Positions 16,286 to 26,290 of a stretch of 64,000 nucleotides of DNA are shown here, in pieces (the first letter of the stretch is position 1; every line of letters begins with the position of its first letter). The translations under genes and the position numbers were made by a program. This DNA is from Glaciimonas sp. CA11.2. Lineage in GTDB: Bacteria; Pseudomonadota; Gammaproteobacteria; Burkholderiales; Burkholderiaceae_D. Below the pieces are notes generated by a model. The model saw nothing but the letters and a program-made list of their open reading frames with translations. It was not told the DNA's origin and searched no databases. The DNA is taken from assembly GCF_034314045.1 (NCBI RefSeq), contig NZ_JAVIWL010000001.1, positions 4,092,001 to 4,156,000 on the forward strand, in the 5' to 3' direction.

Positions 16286-18070
16286 TTAAGTAAGTGCTGA
16301 AGTCACTTTTAAAACTTCCTCGACCGTGGTGACGCCCTCTATAATCTTAAGGGCACCGGCAACGCGTAAAGGCTTCATGCCATCGGAAATACTTTGTTGC
16401 TTTAGTGCCTGAATGTCAGTTTCAGCCTGAATCATTTTTGAAAACGATGGTGTAACTGTTAGAAGTTCATACAAACCTGTTCGTCCACGATAGCCGGTTT
16501 GACGGCACTCGGGGCATCCAACTGGTTGATAGACGTTTGCGGGTTTTGGAATCGCATTATTTTTCACCAAATTTTGCCACACTTCATCCGTGACTTCACC
16601 GCCGTCGCTTTTGCAATGTGGGCATAAAGTGCGCACAAGTCTCTGGGCCATGATGCCAATGATCGTACTTTCCAGTAGATAAAAAGGTACGCCAAGTTCC
16701 AGTAATCGCATAACCGCAGATGGCGCGTCGTTAGTATGGAGCGTAGAAAGCACCAGATGGCCTGTTAGTGCAGCCTGAATGGCCATTTCTGCGGTGGCTA
16801 AGTCGCGTATTTCACCGACCATGATGATGTCTGGATCTTGTCGCATCAGCGCTCGGACACCATCCGCAAATGTCAGATCGATGCCTTGGTTGATCTGCAT
16901 CTGATTGAATGCAGGTTCGACCATTTCGATCGGGTCTTCGACCGTGCAGACATTTACTTCTGACGTCGCTAGCGCTTTTAGGGTGGTGTATAAGGTCGTC
17001 GTTTTACCTGACCCAGTTGGCCCGGTGACGAGAATAATGCCGTGTGGACGCTTGGTCAGTGCATCCCAACGTAAGGCGTCATCTTTTGGGAAGCCCAATT
17101 CGGGTAGCGTTTTTACGACTACCTCTGGATCAAAAATCCGCATCACCAGCTTTTCACCGAAAGCGGTTGGCAGCGTTGAAAGACGTAATTCGACTTCCTG
17201 ACCACCGGCGGTGCGAGTTTTTATCCGTCCATCTTGTGGGCGCCGTTTCTCAATGACATCCATCCGACCAAGTAATTTGATTCGCGCTGTCATCGCGATC
17301 ATTACGACAGCTGGAACTTGATATACCTGATGTAGCACGCCGTCGATGCGAAACCGTATAGCACTGAAGTCGCGCTTGGGCTCCATGTGAATATCTGACG
17401 CGCGCTGTTCAAATGCGTATTGCCATAACCAGTCGACGATATTGATGATATGACGGTCATTGGCGTCTACCTGCTTATTGGCTTTGCCTAGCTCCACCAA
17501 TTGTTCAAAGTTATTTCTTAATGCTAATTCCTGTCCACCCGATTTATGCGCACTTTTAATCGATTTTGCGAGGGTAAAAAATTGTGTGATGTATTGCGTT
17601 ATATCGATTGGATTAGCAATGACCAGCTTAATATTCCGCCGCGAAATTTTAGCAATTTCCGGTTCCCAATCGATACGAAATGGTTCTGCAGTTGCGATCA
17701 CGAGTTCTGTCGCCGTTAACTCGACCGGCAAAATATTGAACCGGGTAGCGTAAGTCGCCGACATCACATCCGCCACTTTGGCAAAGTCAATTTTGAGTGG
17801 ATCAATACGGTAAAAGGGCAGGGCGACTTTTTGCGCCAACCATTCCGTCAACCACTCCAATGTCATTGCCCGCTGAGGGATTTGCGCGGTCAGGCGCTTG
17901 CATTGGGCCACTGCGGACAATGGATGAATAGCAATACTGGCGTTGCGGAAAATACCCTGCGCCTGGGTAAAAAAGTCTTTAACTTCTTCTTTTATAACCG
18001 TGCCATCCGCCAGCAACCAAGTGAAAATTTGCTGTAGATCGAGTATTTTTGGCGGAGCTTTATTCATCAC
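16286..18070 (-). CDS. GspE/PulE/PilB-type secretion ATPase
   Basis: Cytoplasmic hexameric ATPase of type II secretion/type IV pilus assembly. N-terminal GspE-N-like domain (about residues 75-165), then the ATPase core: Asp box around GRMDVIEKRRPQDGRI, Walker A GPTGSGKTTTLY near residue 350, Walker B DPDIIMVGEIRD near 413, and His box LSTLHTNDAP. A tetracysteine zinc site (CPHC ... CPEC) lies around residues 479-505, as in GspE and PilB. The length (594) is normal. No other secretion or pilus gene is in the window, so this is an orphan copy; its partners must be elsewhere. Confidence 0.88.
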   Translation of the reverse strand: MMNKAPPKILDLQQIFTWLLADGTVIKEEVKDFFTQAQGIFRNASIAIHPLSAVAQCKRLTAQIPQRAMTLEWLTEWLAQKVALPFYRIDPLKIDFAKVADVMSATYATRFNILPVELTATELVIATAEPFRIDWEPEIAKISRRNIKLVIANPIDITQYITQFFTLAKSIKSAHKSGGQELALRNNFEQLVELGKANKQVDANDRHIINIVDWLWQYAFEQRASDIHMEPKRDFSAIRFRIDGVLHQVYQVPAVVMIAMTARIKLLGRMDVIEKRRPQDGRIKTRTAGGQEVELRLSTLPTAFGEKLVMRIFDPEVVVKTLPELGFPKDDALRWDALTKRPHGIILVTGPTGSGKTTTLYTTLKALATSEVNVCTVEDPIEMVEPAFNQMQINQGIDLTFADGVRALMRQDPDIIMVGEIRDLATAEMAIQAALTGHLVLSTLHTNDAPSAVMRLLELGVPFYLLESTIIGIMAQRLVRTLCPHCKSDGGEVTDEVWQNLVKNNAIPKPANVYQPVGCPECRQTGYRGRTGLYELLTVTPSFSKMIQAETDIQALKQQSISDGMKPLRVAGALKIIEGVTTVEEVLKVTSALT

Positions 18071-18181
18071 TTTATTATGGCTAGTTTCGCAAAGTTAATG
18101 TTGTGAGTCGATTAGTGGACCAAGCGCGCGATGATTTGAATCTTGCACAACGCTTAGTCAATAATCCCTAGGGTTTAGTTC

Positions 18182-19030
18182 TCAATGGTCGGTATGCCAT
18201 ACCTTTATGCCGTTCACCCACGTTTTTGCTGGCAACTTGGTCTCAGCTGTTATCTCTGCAGCGCGTTCATAAAGTGTTGTGAAATCCGGCTTCCATGCGG
18301 TTTTAAACGCGATGGCTATCACATTGCCGTCATGGACTTCAGGTAAACACCAGACATCATCGAAGGCGAACATCATCGCTTTCAGATTCTTGGCGTAACT
18401 TGGGTGGTCGCCAAATAGATTAACCGTCATTACGCCATTGTCCGTGAGGCAGGCGGCGCAGGCGCTATAGAACTCGGGGGTGTCGAGCACCGGGCCTTTT
18501 GCAGTGGCGTCGTATAAATCGACTTGTAGCGCATCGATGGTGTCCCGATTCGCCTCGTTCATGACAAAATCCATTGCATCCATTTCGATGACGGTCAAGC
18601 GGTCATCATCCGGCGGCAACTTGAACATGGTTGTGCATATTGTGAGCACGGAAGGATTCAGTTCAATCGCGGTGACGCGTGCGGCTGGAAATTGACGATA
18701 GCTGAATTTGGTCAGGGCGGCTGTACCCAGGCCAAGTTGCACAATATGCTGCGGCTGATCATTAAATAGCATCCACGCCATCATTTGTTGTGCGTATTCC
18801 AACTCCAGCCAGTCTGGTTTCCTTAGCCGCATTGCGCCTTGCACCCATTCGGTACCGAAATGTAAAAAACGGACGCCGTCTTGTTCTGACAATGTGACGG
18901 GAGCGAATTTAGGTTTGCGCGGGGCTTTAGGCTCTGCCTTCGCATCCTTTGTATCAGTTTTTTGGAGGCGTTTACTTGGGCCGGCTTTAAGATTGGCTTC
19001 GGCTTCGATGGATTTGCGTTTGATCAGCAT
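18182..19030 (-). CDS. Spermidine synthase-like protein
   Basis: Rossmann-fold protein of the polyamine aminopropyltransferase-like superfamily. It shows the nucleotide-binding segment HIVQLGLGTAALTKF, the acidic VTAIELNPSV, and VIEMDAMDFV and LYDATAKGP, which correspond to the SpeE catalytic region, although the canonical DxxD is not exact. An N-terminal extension of about 55 residues is Lys/Ala/Pro-rich and looks disordered. I place the start at ATG 19030; an upstream ATG at 19123 would add 31 residues and overlap the glycosylase gene. True polyamine synthase activity is doubtful; family membership is firm. Confidence 0.75.
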   Translation of the reverse strand: MLIKRKSIEAEANLKAGPSKRLQKTDTKDAKAEPKAPRKPKFAPVTLSEQDGVRFLHFGTEWVQGAMRLRKPDWLELEYAQQMMAWMLFNDQPQHIVQLGLGTAALTKFSYRQFPAARVTAIELNPSVLTICTTMFKLPPDDDRLTVIEMDAMDFVMNEANRDTIDALQVDLYDATAKGPVLDTPEFYSACAACLTDNGVMTVNLFGDHPSYAKNLKAMMFAFDDVWCLPEVHDGNVIAIAFKTAWKPDFTTLYERAAEITAETKLPAKTWVNGIKVWHTDH

Positions 19031-19101
19031 TGTCTGGATATGAGGTGGCGTAAGTGGATCTACTAAAGGGAATAAGCGGCTAGCACAAAATGATCTGATG
19101 A

Positions 19102-19602
19102 TTACGCAATGATACCGCGCCACAGCGCCAGTTTTTGCTCAAATGTAGATTGTGCGTTAGCGGGTGATGAGGATGGTAGCACCAGAGTTTCGAATCCAGC
19201 TGACGAGAATTGGGTCGCGAATTTGCCAGATGTTTTGCCATTAAAGCAAATTCGCGCTAATTGCGGGCAGCGCCGATGCAGTAAATCAAATTGGTTAGCG
19301 AGTGGATTACGAATAGCGCTATCCAGACTGCCATTACGCTCACAACCAGCAAGCACGTCCCATAAACCGATGCCGTGTGCGCGTAGACGGATTAATCGCT
19401 CGAGATAAGGCAAGTCAACCAAATTATCGTCGAGCACTGCCGAAAGCAAGGGCCAGAACTGGTTGCGTGGATGACCGTAATATTGTTGGAGTGCCAATGA
19501 TGCGACACCTGGAAAGCTGCCCAGTATCAAGATTTGTGTGCCTTCATCTATAACGGGGGTAAAGCCGCTCAAGTTCGCAATTGATGTTGGTGGTGCTGGC
19601 AT
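19102..19602 (-). CDS. Hypoxanthine/uracil-DNA glycosylase (UDG family 6)
   Basis: DNA repair enzyme removing deaminated bases (hypoxanthine in characterised family-6 members). Family motifs: ILILGSFPGVASLALQQYY, the active-site GHPRNQFWPLL, and the C-terminal LPSSSPANAQSTFEQKLALW. The length (166) is typical. The ATG at 19602 has no strong ribosome-binding site. It ends 71 bases upstream of the preferred start of the spermidine-synthase-like gene on the same strand. Confidence 0.85.
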   Translation of the reverse strand: MPAPPTSIANLSGFTPVIDEGTQILILGSFPGVASLALQQYYGHPRNQFWPLLSAVLDDNLVDLPYLERLIRLRAHGIGLWDVLAGCERNGSLDSAIRNPLANQFDLLHRRCPQLARICFNGKTSGKFATQFSSAGFETLVLPSSSPANAQSTFEQKLALWRGIIA

Positions 19603-19770
19603 AAGGTGGCGCCGGTAATTATTTTCTCGAAGGATCAGTATATTATCGTTTCTGTAGGTCTTTCATCATGATTTTTACGAGACTAATATATTTTTCTTGA
19701 GAAACTTTTTTTATACGTCAACTTATTGGTTTTTTTTAGGCTCACCGTTAATATCTGAAGGAGTGTTTGC

Positions 19771-20520
19771 ATGCATCAACCCGTTATTCTAATTACCGGT
19801 GCCAGTCGTGGCATTGGCGCGGCTACTGCACTGCTGGCGGCTGAGCGGGGTTGTGCGGTCTGCGTCAATTATGTGCGTAATCGGGATGCTGCCGAGGCCG
19901 TGGTCAATGCTATCGTCGTTGGTGGCGGAAAGGCTATCGCCGTGGCTGCTGATGTGGCCGTGGAGAGTGACGTTGTAAAGCTTTTTGAGACCGTCGATAC
20001 AAAACTCGGAACATTAACTGCATTGGTCAACAACGCAGGCATTCTCGAAACACAAATGCGTCTGGAGCAAATGGATGCGGCACGTTTGCAGCGGATATTC
20101 GCGACGAATGTGGTCGGTAGCTTTATTTGTGCACGCGAGGCGGTGAAACGCATGTCTACCTCTTTGGGTGGCAACGGTGGCGCGATTGTGAATCTGTCAT
20201 CGGTAGCATCGCGCCTTGGCGGCGCAGGAGAATATATTGATTACGCCTCATCCAAAGGCGCAATAGATACCATGACGATAGGATTAGCAAAAGAACTTGC
20301 TGATCAGGGTATTCGGGTGAATGCGGTCCGGCCTGGAGTGATTTATACAGATATTCACGCCAGCGGTGGCGAAGCGGGGCGCGTAGACAGGGTGAAAGAT
20401 GCCATTCCGATGCGTCGTGGTGGTCGTGCCGATGAGGTGGCGCAAGCAATTATGTGGTTGTTGTCGGATCAGGCGTCGTACTCTACGGGATCGTTTTTAG
20501 ATGTAGCCGGTGGCCGGTAA
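19771..20520 (+). CDS. SDR family oxidoreductase
   Basis: Classical short-chain dehydrogenase, NAD(P)-dependent. Cofactor motif TGASRGIG at residues 10-17, NNAG near 90, catalytic Ser in NLSSVAS and the YASSK Tyr/Lys pair near residue 157. It has the usual C-terminal GSFLDVAGGR. The length (249) is normal. GAAGGAG precedes the ATG. Sequence alone does not give the substrate; glucose dehydrogenase-like and 3-oxoacyl-ACP reductase-like members look alike. Confidence 0.9.
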   Translation: MHQPVILITGASRGIGAATALLAAERGCAVCVNYVRNRDAAEAVVNAIVVGGGKAIAVAADVAVESDVVKLFETVDTKLGTLTALVNNAGILETQMRLEQMDAARLQRIFATNVVGSFICAREAVKRMSTSLGGNGGAIVNLSSVASRLGGAGEYIDYASSKGAIDTMTIGLAKELADQGIRVNAVRPGVIYTDIHASGGEAGRVDRVKDAIPMRRGGRADEVAQAIMWLLSDQASYSTGSFLDVAGGR

Positions 20521-20600
20521 GTGCTTTATGCGTATTTGGTAGTTGCCCTTAATCGGGGCTCTGTATCCCCAAGATTTTAAAACTAAACAAGGTGCAGACG

Positions 20601-21041
20601 ATGCAAGCAACCCCGAGAAAAATTGATGCCCTGTTAAGGGCCTATGCGGAAAGTCACCGCAACCATACTAACGAAATCATCCATTGTATTTGCGTCCCGG
20701 CGATTGTATTTGCGTTGCTGGGTTTACTCTGGGCACTACATCCATTTGTGGCGACAATAGCCGCAATAGCCGCGCTGATTTACTACGGATCATTGTCACT
20801 ATCATTTGCTGCCGGAATGGTTTTGATGGTGGCATTGATGCTGTTAATTTTGGATAGTATTCCTGGTAATTGGGTGTTACCGTTGTCGGTTGCCGTTTTT
20901 GTTGCGGCGTGGATCGGTCAATTTATCGGTCATCACATCGAAGGTAAAAAGCCTTCATTCTTTGATGACTTGCGTTTTTTATTAATAGGCCCTTTATTCG
21001 TGCTGAGTTTTTTGTACAACCGGTGGCATTTACGTTATTGA
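20601..21041 (+). CDS. Mpo1-like/DUF962 membrane protein
   Basis: Small four-helix membrane protein of the DUF962 family, whose yeast member Mpo1 is an Fe(II) dioxygenase in alpha-oxidation of 2-hydroxy fatty acids. Conserved histidines are visible: ESHRNHTNEIIHCICVP at the N-terminus and GQFIGHHIEGKKPS near the C-terminus, with hydrophobic helices between. ATG 20601 follows AAGG (20589-20592); GTG 20592 is the alternative. The length (146) is typical. It lies 80 bp after the SDR gene. Confidence 0.8.
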   Translation: MQATPRKIDALLRAYAESHRNHTNEIIHCICVPAIVFALLGLLWALHPFVATIAAIAALIYYGSLSLSFAAGMVLMVALMLLILDSIPGNWVLPLSVAVFVAAWIGQFIGHHIEGKKPSFFDDLRFLLIGPLFVLSFLYNRWHLRY

Positions 21042-21109
21042 TCCATTGACTCAAAGTAAGGGCTTCAGCGTGTGAAGCATGTAAATTTGAGAGGTGAAAT
21101 CCGGTATTG

Positions 21110-21141
21110 TAAGACGGTAAGGCGGTAAGGCGGTAAGACGG
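21110..21141 (+). repeat. 8-bp tandem repeat upstream of lrgA
   Basis: Four units reading TAAGACGG, TAAGGCGG, TAAGGCGG, TAAGACGG, about 75 bp before the LrgA-like start. Eight-base units could change copy number by slippage and alter promoter spacing. Confidence 0.65.
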
Positions 21142-21214
21142 TTCGATGGTGAAATGGTGAGTGAGGTAACGGCTTCTTTTAGATGTTTAAATAAAACAAG
21201 GGAGGAATCATTCG

Positions 21215-21643
21215 ATGCTTGCGACGTTTGCTACCCTACTAATTTTTCAATGTTTGGGCGAGGGCATTACGTTTGCTTTAAGTTTGCCTATTCCCGGACC
21301 TGTTGTTGGCATGTTGCTGCTATTCGTGGCTCTAGTGATTTCTCCGGGCTTACTTGAGCGCATTGAGAAAACCGGCACTGAACTGCTCGGCCATTTATCG
21401 CTATTGTTCGTCCCTGCGGGTGTAGGAATTGTCGTCTCAGCAGCCACCGTCCGAGGCCATTGGCTCGCCGTGATTGTATCGGTCATCGTCAGCACCATAC
21501 TTACTCTCGCTGTGACAGCTACCGCGATACGATTGACAATGCCCGCTCAGCGTAAAGCGCGGAGGGAGCCAGATGCCGAATTGCAGGGTGAATCAGGCGC
21601 TTTAGACAAGCATAAAGTACCCAAAGAGAGCGATCATGCATAG
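21215..21643 (+). CDS. CidA/LrgA family holin-like protein
   Basis: Small polytopic membrane protein of the CidA/LrgA family. In other bacteria these influence murein hydrolase export, cell lysis and, with LrgB, pyruvate or glycolate transport. Family motif LPIPGPVVGMLLLFVAL is near residue 24, then HLSLLFVPAGVGIV. GGGAGG precedes the ATG. The C-terminal tail (about 35 residues) is hydrophilic. Its stop lies eight bases inside the lrgB-like gene, indicating translational coupling. Confidence 0.88.
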   Translation: MLATFATLLIFQCLGEGITFALSLPIPGPVVGMLLLFVALVISPGLLERIEKTGTELLGHLSLLFVPAGVGIVVSAATVRGHWLAVIVSVIVSTILTLAVTATAIRLTMPAQRKARREPDAELQGESGALDKHKVPKESDHA

Positions 21644-22388
21644 CATTCCTGAGTTTGGATCAATATGGGTCTATCTTGCGGGTTCACCTCTGCTTGGCTT
21701 GACGCTGACGTTGTGTGCGTATGTCATCGCATTTTGGGTGTACGGTCGCTTCAAATTTTCACCACTTGCTAATCCGGTCGCCATTGCGATTGCGCTGATC
21801 GTTTTGGTTTTACAGACTACGGGTATGTCTTACCGTGACTATTTTTCAGGCGCTCAGTTCGTTCACTTCCTACTCGGACCCGCGACGGTGGCATTGGCGA
21901 TTCCCCTTGCGCGCCAGTTACCGCGATTACGTAGATCATTTATACCGCTCGTTTGCGGGTTATTTTCTGGATCGATAACAGCGATCATTTCTGCCGTCGC
22001 CATTACTGTTGTGATGGGTGGCTCCTATCAACTCGCTATCTCCATCGGCCCTAAATCGGCCACGACACCGATCGCCATGGGCGTGTCAGAGAAACTAGGC
22101 GGACTTCCTGCATTAACGGCGGTATTGGTTATTTGTACTGGCATTTTTGGTGCAGTTATAGCGCGATTTTTGTTTAACTGGATGCGTGTTGATTCACATG
22201 AAGTGCGCGGATTTGCGTTGGGTGTCACCTCGCACGGGATCGGCACGGCGCGTGCATTTCAGGTCAGTCCCGAAATGGGGGCGTTTGCCGGTTTGGGAAT
22301 GGGGATGAATGGCGTACTGACGGCATTTTTGGCCCCTTGGTTGATTCCGATTGTAGTAAATAATTTGTCTTCGTTAATCTCACATTAG
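21636..22388 (+). CDS. CidB/LrgB family membrane protein
   Basis: Polytopic partner of the LrgA-like protein. Signatures: GPATVALAIPLARQLPRLRR, SVATTPIAM-like GPKSATTPIAMGVSEKLGG, and FALGVTSHGIGTARAFQVSP, all characteristic of LrgB/YohK. The length (250) and helix number are usual. It overlaps lrgA by eight bases, so the two products are made together. Confidence 0.9.
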   Translation: MHSIPEFGSIWVYLAGSPLLGLTLTLCAYVIAFWVYGRFKFSPLANPVAIAIALIVLVLQTTGMSYRDYFSGAQFVHFLLGPATVALAIPLARQLPRLRRSFIPLVCGLFSGSITAIISAVAITVVMGGSYQLAISIGPKSATTPIAMGVSEKLGGLPALTAVLVICTGIFGAVIARFLFNWMRVDSHEVRGFALGVTSHGIGTARAFQVSPEMGAFAGLGMGMNGVLTAFLAPWLIPIVVNNLSSLISH

Positions 22389-22493
22389 TCTTAATTTGTT
22401 CTAAACAGGGCGCTGATAGGCAAATTTATTGATTCACTGAGAGATCGCTCTGGTTATTGTTTTTCTATTTAGCGTTTTGTCATTTTTTAAGTA

Positions 22494-22525
22494 AAAAAAT
22501 GGGAGAGCCAGGCTCCCCCATTTGT
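22494..22525 (-). terminator. Intrinsic terminator of htpG
   Basis: On the minus strand AAATGGGGGAGCC pairs with GGCTCTCCCATTT around a short loop and is followed by Ts; it lies 38 bp past the htpG stop. It could also serve lrgB in the opposite direction. Confidence 0.8.
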
Positions 22526-22562
22526 TTCCATACTTATTTCGCCGTATTCGCTATGTTGACGC

Positions 22563-24476
22563 TTATTTTGAGGCCAAGCCGAGCAACATATCATTAAGAC
22601 GTTTGACGAAAGACGCAGGATCGGTCAGCGCGCCGCCTTCGGCCAGCATTGCCTGATCGAAGAGAATATTTGCCCAATCGTCAAATTTCGCTTCTTCGTA
22701 TTTCAAACGTTGCACCAGCGGATGATCTGGATTAATTTCCAGAATAGGCTTCGAGTCAGGCGCTTCCTGACCAGCGGCCTTCAGCATACGCATCAGATTG
22801 CCGGACAATTCATTGGTATCGGCTACCAGACACGCTGGTGAATCGGTCAGGCGGAAAGTGACGCGTACATCCTTGGCTTTGTTGGCCAATGACGTCTTCA
22901 TCTTCTCGACCAGATCCTTAAACTGCGTTTCGGTTTCTTCGTGTTGCTTTTTCTCGGCTTCGTCTTCCAGCGTGCCAAGATCAAGTCCGCCTTTTGCCAC
23001 AGAAGCCAGTTCCTTGCCTTCAAAATCTTGTAAGAACGAAAGCATCCATTCGTCGACGCGGTCAGTCAGCAGCAAGACTTCGACGCCTTTTTTGCGGAAA
23101 ATCTCTAAATGTGGGCTATTTTTAGCCGCTGTATAGGTTTCGCCGGTCGCGTAGTAAATTTTGCTCTGGCCTTCTTTCATACGGCCGATGTAATCAGCAA
23201 ACGATACGGTTTGCGCATCGCTATCGTTATCGGTCGAGGCAAATCGCAACAGTTTAGCGATACGTTCCTTGTTGGTAGCGTCCTCGCCCAGTCCTTCTTT
23301 CAGGACTTGACCGAACTCGGTCCAGAATGTTGCGTATTTGTCTTTTTGCGATTGCTCATCATTGTTTGCCAATTCTTCCAGCATGCTTAGTACACGCTTG
23401 GTCGAACCTTCTCGGATCACGCGAACATCACGCGATTCTTGCAATATTTCACGCGAAACGTTAAGAGGCAAATCTGCTGAATCGATCACGCCTTTGACGA
23501 AACGCAGGTAAATCGGCATCAGTTGCTCGGCATCGTCCATGATGAAGACGCGTTTGACATACAGCTTGAGACCGCCACGCTTATTGCGATCCCACAAATC
23601 GAATGGCGCACGTGCCGGGACATACAGCAACTGCGTATATTCGCTGCGACCTTCAACGCGATTGTGGGTGTAAATCAGAGGTGCTTCGAAAGCGTGCGAG
23701 ACGTGTTTATAGAACTCGACATATTGCTCTTCGGTGATGTCCGATTTGCTGCGTGCCCACAATGCGCTGGCCTGATTGACGGTTTCAAAAGTGTCTTGAA
23801 CGACCGTTTCTTTCTTTTCTTCGTCCCACTCTTCTTTCTGCATCAAAATCGGCAGCGAGATATGGTCGGAGTATTTTTGAATGATCGATTTCAATTTCCA
23901 GGCCGACAAGAACTCGTCTTCCTCGGCGCGCAAATGCAAAATAATGTCTGTGCCACGACCCGCTTTGTCGATAGCTTCGATGCTGAACTCGCCAGCACCT
24001 TCCGACTCCCAGCGCACGCCTTCCGTGGTGTTGGTGCCAGCGCGGCGGGTTTCAACGGTAATTTTATCGGCAATGATAAAGGCAGAGTAGAAGCCAACGC
24101 CGAACTGTCCGATTAAGGCAGCGTCTTTTTGCTGGTCGCCAGATAGTTTGGAGAAAAATTCTTTGGTACCTGATTTGGCAATCGTACCCAAATGGGAAAT
24201 AGCGTCTTCGCGCGTCATGCCAATGCCATTGTCTGACACGGTGATGGTGCGGGCGACTTTATCGAAAGTAACCTTGATTTTCAGCTCGGGATCATTTTCA
24301 AACAATGCGCCATCGTTAATCGCTTCAAAACGTAACTTATCGGCAGCATCGGAGGCATTTGAGACCAATTCGCGCAAGAAGATTTCTTTGTTCGAGTACA
24401 AAGAATGAATCATCAGTTGCAGCAACTGTTTGACTTCTGCCTGAAAGCCCAGGGTTTGCTTTTCGGATACGGCCAT
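22563..24476 (-). CDS. htpG: Molecular chaperone HtpG (Hsp90)
   Basis: Cytosolic ATP-dependent Hsp90 chaperone. The N-terminal GHKL ATPase motifs are intact: [38 protein letters not shown] and [12 protein letters not shown]. The middle domain has the catalytic-loop [15 protein letters not shown], and the C-terminal dimerisation domain is present. The length (637) is standard. It is transcribed alone, with its terminator at 22494. Confidence 0.97.
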   Translation of the reverse strand: MAVSEKQTLGFQAEVKQLLQLMIHSLYSNKEIFLRELVSNASDAADKLRFEAINDGALFENDPELKIKVTFDKVARTITVSDNGIGMTREDAISHLGTIAKSGTKEFFSKLSGDQQKDAALIGQFGVGFYSAFIIADKITVETRRAGTNTTEGVRWESEGAGEFSIEAIDKAGRGTDIILHLRAEEDEFLSAWKLKSIIQKYSDHISLPILMQKEEWDEEKKETVVQDTFETVNQASALWARSKSDITEEQYVEFYKHVSHAFEAPLIYTHNRVEGRSEYTQLLYVPARAPFDLWDRNKRGGLKLYVKRVFIMDDAEQLMPIYLRFVKGVIDSADLPLNVSREILQESRDVRVIREGSTKRVLSMLEELANNDEQSQKDKYATFWTEFGQVLKEGLGEDATNKERIAKLLRFASTDNDSDAQTVSFADYIGRMKEGQSKIYYATGETYTAAKNSPHLEIFRKKGVEVLLLTDRVDEWMLSFLQDFEGKELASVAKGGLDLGTLEDEAEKKQHEETETQFKDLVEKMKTSLANKAKDVRVTFRLTDSPACLVADTNELSGNLMRMLKAAGQEAPDSKPILEINPDHPLVQRLKYEEAKFDDWANILFDQAMLAEGGALTDPASFVKRLNDMLLGLASK

Positions 24477-24648
24477 TATCTGTTACCTCTAAAGATTAAT
24501 ATAAACGAAAGAAATGTCTTAGCTCGCTGCATAGCGGTATGAACGGGTATTAACCGGCATTAACCGCGTACAAAAAGCTGATTTTCTCAAAAATGGGGTG
24601 TAAATCGGCTATTTCAAGGGTTTAACGGGGTTGTTATCAAAACACTCG

Positions 24649-26115
24649 TTATCGACAACATTCTTTTTCAAGAAACCGCCAAATCCCCGGGTCCGACATT
24701 GCTGCAACGTTGATCCGCATGCGGGTCGATGGCAATTGATTGGGTGAAAATAAGGCGCCCGGAGCCAACATAAAGCCCTGTGCTGCCGCTTTTTCCGCCA
24801 GAACGTTCGTATCGTAACCGGTGTCAACCCACATGAACATCCCGGCGGGAGTCATGGTATCAACGGTCATTCCTAACCTTTCCAACTGCCGCGTGGTGCT
24901 GTCGCGAGCAATATCGAGCTTGGTTCGCAGACGGTCGGCGTGTTTGCGATAATGTCCTTCGGATAATATTTTATAAACAACGCGTTCCCCTATCTCAGCC
25001 GTGGTGAGCGTTGTTAGCATCTTGCGATCAGTTAAATGCTGCGCTATCTCATGCGAAGTGGCAATGAAACCTACGCGTAGATTAGCTGACAATGTTTTGG
25101 AGAATCCACCCAGATAAATCACCCGATTAAGCTGATCGAGAGTCGCCAGTCTGGTCGCCGGCTGAACTGCAGAACCAGGATGGATGTCGCAATAAATATC
25201 GTCTTCGACTATCGTAAAGTTATGTTCTTCGGCAATTTTTAATGTCTGAAATGCCTTGGCCGCTGACATCGAGGTCGATGTTGGGTTGTGCAGCACTGAA
25301 ACCAGTACATATAATTTGGGTTTATGTATTGCAGCCAACTCAGCCAGTTTGACGATGTCCGGACCATCTGCCAAACGAGGAATACCAATGACTTTGGTGC
25401 CCAAGGCGGCAAACGAACCAAACATTAGAAACCACGACGGATCGTCAACAAAAATCACGTCTCCAGGCTTGGTAAAGTGGCGCGCCACCAGATCGAGCGC
25501 CAGCGTGACACCGGTAGTCGTGACGATTTGCTCGGGCGTGACCGCAATTTCAAGCTCTGCCAGTTTAAGTTGCAGCTGTTGCCGCAATGGGAAAAAACCT
25601 TGTGGATCACCATAACCTAACAATTGGCTAACGCTTTGGCGACTAATCGCACGCAAGGCATTGGCAATGAGTTCACCATCAAGCCATTCGGCTGGACACA
25701 TACCCATTCCTGGCTTTTTTTGTGTCGGCATCTGCCGAAACATGTTTCTTACGAGCCAGACTATGTCAATTGAGGGCGTTTGTTCTTGGTTTGATTGGGG
25801 TATCTGATGGGCGTTAATCAACGGTGAACGTTCCCGGACATAAAAGCCGGAACCGCGCCGCGACTCGAGAAATCCCTTTGCTACCAGTCTGTCGTAAGCC
25901 TCCACAACTGTGAAGCGAGACACACTATTTAGATCCGCATACTGCCGGATAGAAGGCATGCGCGCACCGGTACGAAGCAGTTTGTCACTTATCCGTGTTT
26001 CGATCACACGGACGATTTGCTCGACAAGCGACGTGTCCGCATCGCGCGAAAGAAGTTGCTGGGTGCTAACCAAGCGCGGAGGGGTAAGTTTGCGGTTGCT
26101 AAGTGTATTGGTCAT
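24649..26115 (-). CDS. MocR-type PLP-dependent transcriptional regulator (GntR/aminotransferase)
   Basis: Fusion of an N-terminal GntR winged helix-turn-helix (about residues 28-95: MPSIRQYADLNSVSRFTVVE, then AYDRLVAKGFLESRRGSGFYV) with a fold-type I aminotransferase domain (about 130-488). The PLP lysine is in YLGGFSKTLSANLRVGF, and the Asp is in VEDDIYCDIHPG. This is the MocR/PdxR subfamily. It is divergent from the DUF2917-LysE pair, and MocR regulators commonly control a divergent exporter, so that is its probable target. The divergent gap holds a GTACTGGTACTG repeat. Effector unknown. Confidence 0.9.
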   Translation of the reverse strand: MTNTLSNRKLTPPRLVSTQQLLSRDADTSLVEQIVRVIETRISDKLLRTGARMPSIRQYADLNSVSRFTVVEAYDRLVAKGFLESRRGSGFYVRERSPLINAHQIPQSNQEQTPSIDIVWLVRNMFRQMPTQKKPGMGMCPAEWLDGELIANALRAISRQSVSQLLGYGDPQGFFPLRQQLQLKLAELEIAVTPEQIVTTTGVTLALDLVARHFTKPGDVIFVDDPSWFLMFGSFAALGTKVIGIPRLADGPDIVKLAELAAIHKPKLYVLVSVLHNPTSTSMSAAKAFQTLKIAEEHNFTIVEDDIYCDIHPGSAVQPATRLATLDQLNRVIYLGGFSKTLSANLRVGFIATSHEIAQHLTDRKMLTTLTTAEIGERVVYKILSEGHYRKHADRLRTKLDIARDSTTRQLERLGMTVDTMTPAGMFMWVDTGYDTNVLAEKAAAQGFMLAPGALFSPNQLPSTRMRINVAAMSDPGIWRFLEKECCR

Positions 26116-26151
26116 ATTGCCGGTGCAATGTTAGGAATTATTTTATAAAGT

Positions 26152-26163
26152 GTACTGGTACTG
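26152..26163. promoter_or_regulatory. Candidate MocR operator in the divergent region
   Basis: Direct repeat GTACTGGTACTG between the MocR-type gene and the DUF2917-lysE genes. Direct repeats near the promoter are typical of MocR/GabR binding. No binding data; location and repetition are the only support. Confidence 0.35.
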
Positions 26164-26290
26164 TATCGCTCCTGTCGGTTAGGATACACCTATCGGATTG
26201 GCATTGACAATCTCGAATGCAGAAAAGAGGCAAAACAGAAGGTAACTGCCTTCCCTCGTCAAAGCCCATACTATTTTCAGGTTGAATGTG

